Source of the DNA: Kitasatospora purpeofusca
Lineage (GTDB): Bacteria; Actinomycetota; Actinomycetes; Streptomycetales; Streptomycetaceae
Assembly: GCF_000718025.1 (NCBI RefSeq)
Contig: NZ_JODS01000012.1
Span: 124,001-188,000 of the forward strand
Length of the DNA: 64,000 bases
Reading direction: 5' to 3'
Shown here: piece after piece, positions 59,583 to 64,000 of the stretch
How the letters are laid out: each line of letters starts with the position of its first letter
Numbering within the stretch: position 1 is the stretch's first letter
Notes under the pieces: generated by a model
Told to the model about the DNA's origin: nothing
The model's database searches: none
What the model saw: only the letters and a program-made list of their open reading frames with translations
Made by a program: the position numbers and the translations under genes

Positions 59583-61462
59583 CCACCACCGACGCCCCGG
59601 GCATCCCCGGCACCGTCGACCACGCCCTGGCCCTGGCCGCCGACGCGCTCCGCCGGCGCCAGGACGCCGAGGGCTTCTGGAAGGGCGACTTCGAGACCAG
59701 CCTGATCGGCGAGGCCGGCGAGGTCGTCCTGCGCCACTACCTGCGCCTGCCCGACGACGGCACGACGGCCGCCGACGCCCGGACCATCCTCGCCGAGCAG
59801 AGCCCCACCGGCGGCTGGGCCGCCTACCACCAGGGCCCGGACGAACTCCTGCTCTCGGTCTTCTGCTACGTCGCCCTGCGCCTGGCCGGCCACCACCCCG
59901 ACGAGCCGCCGATGCGCGCGGCGGCCGCCTCGATCCGGGCCGGCGGCGGCATCGAGGCCGTCGACAACCTCCTCATGCTCGCCTGGCTGGCCGTCATCGG
60001 CCTCTGGCCGTGGAGCGACATCCCGCTCGTCCCGCCGGAGATCGTGCTGCTGCCCAGCTCGTTCCCCGGCAACATCTACCACTTCGGGGCCGCCGCCCGC
60101 GGCATCGTGGTCGCCAACAGCCTCTTCATGGCGAGCCGCCCCGTCGTGCCCGCCGGATTCGACCTCCGCGAACTCTTCCGCCGGCCCGACGCCCGCCGTC
60201 TGCCGAGGTCCCTGCCCGTCCGCTGCGCGACCGCCCTCAGCCACTGGTACGCCCGTCGGCCGCTCCGCGCCCTGCGGCGCCGCGCCATCGACAAGGCCAC
60301 CCGCTGGCTCGTCGACACCCAGGAGACGGACGGCAGTTGGGGCGGCAACTGGCCGCAGACCGCGAACGTGCTGATGGGCCTGGACGCGGCGGGCGTGCGC
60401 CGCGACCACCCGAGCGTCGTCGCCGCGCTGTCCGCGCTCGACCGGTACGTGGTCGAGCGGGACGGGCAGCGCCGGATCGAGATGTGGACCTCCGTCGTCA
60501 TGGACACCGCCCTCGCCCTGTCCGCGAGCGCGGCGGCCGGCGGCCCCGGAGCCGGGGCGGCGGACGCACCGGCGGTGCGCTGGCTCCTCGACAACCAGGT
60601 CACCGAACTCGGCGACTGGGCGGTGCTGACGAAGGACCCCGTCCCCGGCGGCTGGCCCTACGAGTTCACCAACAACGCCAACCCCGACGCCGACGACACC
60701 GCCTTCGCCGTCGTGGCGCTGCGCCGGGTGCGGCCGCGCGGCAGCGACCCGGCCGTCGACGAGGCCTGCCGGCGCGCCCACCGCTGGCTGCTGTCCCAGC
60801 AGTGCGAGGACGGCGGCTGGGCCGCCTTCGAACCGCTGCGCTGGCGGCTGCCCGGCCGCACCCGGCTGGCCGAGATCGGCTTCCTGGAGGCGCCGTCCGC
60901 CGACGTCACCGGCCACGTCCTGGAGGCGCTCGCCGCCGACGGCCACGCGGACACCCCCGCGGCCCGCCGCGGCGTCGAATGGCTGCGCCGCCAACAGCGC
61001 CCGGACGGCTCCTGGCCCGGCTGGTGGGCCTGCTACCACCTGCACGGCACCAGCGCCGCCGTCACCGGCCTGGCCGCCTGCGGGGTGCCGGCCGACGACC
61101 CGGCGCTGCGACGGGCCTGCGAGTGGCTCCTCGCCCACCAGCGGCCCGACGGCGGCTGGGGCGAGTCCGTCCGCGCGCTGCACGACCCCGAGTGGATCGG
61201 ACGGGGCGACAGCACCCCCTCCCAGACCGCCTGGGCCCTGCTCGCGCTGATCGCCGCCGGCCGGGCGGACAGCGCGCCGGTGCGGGCCGGCCTGGAGTTC
61301 CTGGTCCGCACCCAGCAGGCCGACGGCGACTGGGCCGAGCCCTGGCACACCTGGGTGGTGCACCACGACGGCCTGTACTGGCGCGACAGCCTGCTGCGGC
61401 TGATCTACCCCGTGCTCGCCATGGCGGCGCACCGGGCCGCCGTCGAAGGAGGTGCGGCGTGA
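59579..61462 (+). CDS. Squalene-hopene-cyclase-like class II terpene cyclase
   Basis: 627 aa, slightly shorter than classical SHC. The protonation motif DXDD is present as DADD (370-373, NPDADDTAF). Several QW-type repeats stabilise the alpha/alpha barrels (QETDGSWG, QQCEDGGW, QQRPDGSW, HQRPDGGWGES). LPSSFPGNIYHFGAAARGIV matches SHC helices. The N-terminal GFWKGDFETSLIGEAGEVVL departs from SHC GYWWGELESN. No squalene synthase or hpn genes are nearby, so the substrate is more likely the prenylated aromatic or a polyprenyl chain made by this cluster. ATGA overlap upstream. Confidence 0.9.
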   Translation: MTTTDAPGIPGTVDHALALAADALRRRQDAEGFWKGDFETSLIGEAGEVVLRHYLRLPDDGTTAADARTILAEQSPTGGWAAYHQGPDELLLSVFCYVALRLAGHHPDEPPMRAAAASIRAGGGIEAVDNLLMLAWLAVIGLWPWSDIPLVPPEIVLLPSSFPGNIYHFGAAARGIVVANSLFMASRPVVPAGFDLRELFRRPDARRLPRSLPVRCATALSHWYARRPLRALRRRAIDKATRWLVDTQETDGSWGGNWPQTANVLMGLDAAGVRRDHPSVVAALSALDRYVVERDGQRRIEMWTSVVMDTALALSASAAAGGPGAGAADAPAVRWLLDNQVTELGDWAVLTKDPVPGGWPYEFTNNANPDADDTAFAVVALRRVRPRGSDPAVDEACRRAHRWLLSQQCEDGGWAAFEPLRWRLPGRTRLAEIGFLEAPSADVTGHVLEALAADGHADTPAARRGVEWLRRQQRPDGSWPGWWACYHLHGTSAAVTGLAACGVPADDPALRRACEWLLAHQRPDGGWGESVRALHDPEWIGRGDSTPSQTAWALLALIAAGRADSAPVRAGLEFLVRTQQADGDWAEPWHTWVVHHDGLYWRDSLLRLIYPVLAMAAHRAAVEGGAA

Positions 61463-62919
61463 CGGCGGGCACCGACCCGGGCACGCGGGAGCGCGAGAAC
61501 GTCACCGTGGTGGGCGGCGGCCTCGCCGGTATGACGGCGGCCTGGACCCTGCGCCGGCTCGGCCTCCCCGTCCGGCTGCTCGAAGCCTCGCCCGAACTCG
61601 GCGGCATGGCCGGCTCCCGGGTGATCGACGGCCGGACCGAGGACCACGGCGTGCACATCTTCCCGGCCTGGTACCGCAACACGCTGCGCCTGGTCGGGGA
61701 ACTCGGCCTCACCGACCACCTGCGCGCCACCCGCAAGTTCCACCAACTGCTCCCGGGGACGGAGTTCCGCAGCGCCGACACCCCGGCCGCCGACCGGCTG
61801 CTGTTCCTCTACGGCGTGCTCGACCTGCTCGCCCAGGACTACCGCGCGGGCGACGAGTCCCTGCACGACTTCCTGCGCGGGCGCCGCTACCTCTCCCCCG
61901 CCGCCGTGGCCGACATCGAGCACCTCTTCGTCGCCTCCAGCGCCGCCGAGAGCACCGCGGTCTCGGCGGCCGGGTTCCGCGGCAGCATCGCCGCCTTCGT
62001 CCGCCACCCCGGCCGGGTCCGGATGCCGCGCGGCGACCTCCAGCAGTGGTTCGTCGGGCCGTTCCGGCAACGGCTGGAGGCCGCGGGCGTCGAGGTGCTG
62101 ACCGGGCGCGAGCTCACGGCCGCGGCGACCGACGACCACCGGGTGCGGACCCTCACCCTGCGCGGCCCGGACGGCGCCGAGACCGAGGAGGCGGTGCCCG
62201 GGCAGCTGGTCCTCGCGGTCCCGCACGGCCGCCTGGCCGCCCTGGGCCCCGGGATCACCGGGGCACTGCGCCCGGCGCACGGGATCCTGGAACTGACCTC
62301 CCGTCCGCTGGGCGCCCTCCACCTGTACCTGCGGCGCCGTCTGCCGGGACTGCCCGACGAGCACATCCGCCTGGTCGGCTCACCGCACGCGATCACACTG
62401 ATCGACGTCGGACAGACCTGGCCCGGGCACCGCGACAGCCTGCTCAACTGCGTCGTCGGCCGGGTGGCCGCACTCCGGCACCTCGCCGACGACGAGGCCG
62501 TCAAGGTCCTGGTGGAGGAGCTGATGGCCTATCTCCCCGGTCTCGACTGGGAGGACATCGAGCACGTCTGCTACCAGCCGCACTCCTCGGCGCCCTTCCA
62601 CGCGCCCGGGCCCGGCTCCGCCCGCCACCGGCCGCAGGCCTTCACCGCGTTCGCCGACCTCCACCTGGCCGGGGACTTCTGCGCCGCACCGGCGGGTGTG
62701 GCCGGCATGGAGGCGGCGGTCCGCTCGGGCCTGGTGGCGGCCGAGTCGGTCCGCCGCAGGCTGCGGCCCGAGCTGCCGGCGGTGCGCGTCGACACGATCG
62801 GCGACGTCCCGCCGCCGGTCGCCCGGCTGCTGCGGGCGGCACTCCGCCCGGCCGTCGCCGCCGTCCGGAGGCGGTCCGGCGGGGACGGACCCGGCGGGAA
62901 CGGGTCCGTCCGGAGGTAG
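61459..62919 (+). CDS. FAD-dependent oxidoreductase, phytoene desaturase/HpnE-like
   Basis: 486 aa from a GTGA overlap with GAAGGAGG upstream. VVGGGLAGMTAAWTLRRLGL and LLEASPELGGMAGS form the dinucleotide fold. DHGVHIFPAWYRNTLRLVGE and LHLAGDFCAAPAGVAGMEAA are the conserved blocks of amine-oxidase/phytoene-desaturase-type flavoproteins. It could desaturate or dehydrogenate the terpenoid before or after cyclisation. Ends just before an 18-bp terminator stem. Confidence 0.88.
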   Translation: MTAGTDPGTRERENVTVVGGGLAGMTAAWTLRRLGLPVRLLEASPELGGMAGSRVIDGRTEDHGVHIFPAWYRNTLRLVGELGLTDHLRATRKFHQLLPGTEFRSADTPAADRLLFLYGVLDLLAQDYRAGDESLHDFLRGRRYLSPAAVADIEHLFVASSAAESTAVSAAGFRGSIAAFVRHPGRVRMPRGDLQQWFVGPFRQRLEAAGVEVLTGRELTAAATDDHRVRTLTLRGPDGAETEEAVPGQLVLAVPHGRLAALGPGITGALRPAHGILELTSRPLGALHLYLRRRLPGLPDEHIRLVGSPHAITLIDVGQTWPGHRDSLLNCVVGRVAALRHLADDEAVKVLVEELMAYLPGLDWEDIEHVCYQPHSSAPFHAPGPGSARHRPQAFTAFADLHLAGDFCAAPAGVAGMEAAVRSGLVAAESVRRRLRPELPAVRVDTIGDVPPPVARLLRAALRPAVAAVRRRSGGDGPGGNGSVRR

Positions 62920-62960
62920 CCGGTTCCGGTCCGGTGGACACGCCACCGGACCGGAACCGG
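62920..62960 (+). terminator. Strong 18-bp hairpin terminator
   Basis: 62920-62937 and 62943-62960 are a perfect 18-bp inverted repeat with a 5-nt ACACG loop, overlapping the last base of the oxidoreductase stop. Likely ends the prenyl synthase-to-oxidoreductase operon. Confidence 0.85.
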
Positions 62961-63051
62961 ACGCACGGTGAACACGGAGCACGCGGAGCACGAGGAGTAC
63001 GGAACACGCGGTGCACCCGGCTCGTGGTGCACGGACACACGGGGGAACGAC

Positions 63052-64000
63052 ATGATCCACGCACTCGTCGCCGGAGGCGGCATCGGCGGCCTGGCCACGG
63101 CCCTGGCGCTGGCCCGCACCGGCCACCGTGTCACCGTCCTGGAGCGCCAGGACGCCTTCACCGACATCGGCGCCGGAATCCAGATCGCGCCCAACGGCTT
63201 CCACGCCCTGAACCGGCTGGGCGTGGGCCGGGCCGTCCGCGACCGCGCCGTGCTCGTCGACGAACTGCGCCTCATGGACGCGACCACCGGGCGCGAGCTG
63301 GTCGCCCTGCCCGTCGGCGGACGCTACCGGCAGCGCTTCGGCGACCCGTACGCGGTCGTCCACCGGCGGGACCTGCACACCCCGCTGCTCACGGCGTGCC
63401 GGGCGATCGGGACCGTCGACCTGGTGGCAGGCGCCGGGATACGGCACTACCAGCAGGACGTGGACCGGGTGACCGCCACCACCGCGGACGGCCGGACCTT
63501 CTCCGGCGACCTCCTGGTGGGCGCCGACGGCATCCGCTCCACCGTTCGGGCGCAGTTGCTGGGCGACGGCCCGCCCCGCCCCTGCGGGCACACCATCTAC
63601 CGCACCCTCGTCCCGATGGAGCGGGTGCCGCGGTGGCTGCGCCGCAACGCCGTGACGCTGTGGGCCGGCCCCGGCTGGCACGTGGTCCACTACCCCGTCG
63701 CCGGCGGTTCCTGCCTCAACCTCGCCGCGGTGCTCGACGACGGCGCCACCGAGGCGGTCTCGGGCCGCCCGGCCGGGCGGGCCGCCGTCCTGCGACGGTT
63801 CGCCGACCCCGGCCCCGTCCCGGGCACGCTGCTGCGGCTCGGCGAGGACTGGCGCCGGTGGGTGCTGTGCGACCGCGACCCGGTCGACGTCTGGACCCGC
63901 GGCCGCGTGACCCTCATGGGCGACGCCGCCCACCCGATGCTCCAGTACGCCGCCCAGGGCGCCTGCCAGGCCCTGGAGGACGCCGTCGTCCTCGGCGACC
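63052..64000 (+). CDS. FAD-dependent aromatic-type monooxygenase, 3' end outside window
   Basis: At least 316 codons from ATG 63052 with GGGGGA upstream; the frame runs off the window. GxGxxG in HALVAGGGIGGLATALALAR, the DG motif in LLVGADGIRSTVRAQ and the GD motif in RVTLMGDAAHPMLQYAAQGA place it with group A flavoprotein hydroxylases such as salicylate or 3-hydroxybenzoate 6-hydroxylase. It fits hydroxylation of the aromatic acceptor in a meroterpenoid path. It starts a new transcript after the strong terminator and probably remains part of the cluster. Confidence 0.9.
   Translation, partial: MIHALVAGGGIGGLATALALARTGHRVTVLERQDAFTDIGAGIQIAPNGFHALNRLGVGRAVRDRAVLVDELRLMDATTGRELVALPVGGRYRQRFGDPYAVVHRRDLHTPLLTACRAIGTVDLVAGAGIRHYQQDVDRVTATTADGRTFSGDLLVGADGIRSTVRAQLLGDGPPRPCGHTIYRTLVPMERVPRWLRRNAVTLWAGPGWHVVHYPVAGGSCLNLAAVLDDGATEAVSGRPAGRAAVLRRFADPGPVPGTLLRLGEDWRRWVLCDRDPVDVWTRGRVTLMGDAAHPMLQYAAQGACQALEDAVVLGD

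Noticed and set aside
59579..61462. Hopanoid biosynthesis cluster
   Set aside because: Cyclase and an HpnE-like flavoprotein are present, but no squalene synthase-like HpnC/HpnD or downstream hopanoid genes are visible, while MenA-like and UbiG-like genes point to a different product.
62960..63051. Short GGAGCACG-like repeats between the oxidoreductase and hydroxylase genes
   Set aside because: Imperfect and short; I could not define a consistent unit or function.

Overview
The window is high-GC actinobacterial DNA, most consistent with a Streptomycetaceae chromosome (Streptomyces or Kitasatospora). The support is GTG/TTG starts, strong third-position G/C bias, many 4-bp stop/start overlaps (ATGA, GTGA), a SARP/AfsR-type regulator, DUF5996 and bulb-lectin proteins, and dense secondary-metabolism genes. 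I see no rRNA, tRNA, CRISPR array, prophage or intact insertion sequence.

Layout. (1) 1-16.6 kb holds ordinary single genes: a truncated GNAT, a RibD-C type reductase, a LysR regulator, an AfsR/SARP regulator feeding a MacB-like ABC exporter (with a likely SARP box between them), an alpha/beta hydrolase, a DUF5996 protein, a UBP zinc-finger protein, NAD kinase, a P-loop kinase, a NodB deacetylase lipoprotein and a CocE-type hydrolase. RCC1 and flavin-monooxygenase remnants lie at about 1.1-1.75 kb. (2) 16.7-19.2 kb is a decayed sugar-acid locus. An intact GntR/FCD regulator sits among fragments of two sugar-ABC permeases, a gluconolactonase (SMP-30) and a KDG-kinase-like PfkB protein. (3) 19.2-33.4 kb is an intact carbohydrate-use locus: a secreted beta-helix protein, a GH35 beta-galactosidase, a DUF2264 protein, a TIM-barrel isomerase, a three-gene ABC importer and a hydroxyacid dehydrogenase. 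It has two paralogous regulators that join a DeoR-type HTH to a LacI-type sensor. TTCGATCGAA-like sites recur in its intergenic regions.

(4) 33.9-45.3 kb is the most unusual region. It is a tightly coupled operon encoding a KamA-type radical SAM aminomutase, a cupin/JmjC-like oxygenase, a SAM methyltransferase, a PGM1-like (pheganomycin-type) ATP-grasp peptide ligase, a SET-domain methyltransferase, a FemAB/GNAT-like acyltransferase, an alpha/beta hydrolase and an MFS exporter. A possible 43-aa peptide ORF and a 614-aa protein of unknown family follow. A serine hydrolase precedes it. It reads as a biosynthetic cluster for a small modified peptide or beta-amino-acid conjugate, and I do not recognise it as any described system.

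(5) 45.4-52.4 kb carries two uncharacterised reading frames, a two-component system, a DedA/PAP2/PAP2 operon and a secreted bulb-lectin. (6) 52.5-64 kb (the cluster leaves the window) looks like a bacterial meroterpenoid cluster: P450, long-chain polyprenyl diphosphate synthase, UbiG-like O-methyltransferase, MenA-like prenyltransferase, BVMO-type flavoenzyme, DUF2834 membrane protein, squalene-hopene-cyclase-like class II cyclase, phytoene-desaturase-like oxidoreductase and an aromatic-type FAD hydroxylase. The logic would be to make a polyprenyl chain, attach it to an aromatic/quinone acceptor, methylate, then oxidise and cyclise.

All calls come from reading motifs and gene order by eye. 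No database search or alignment was run.
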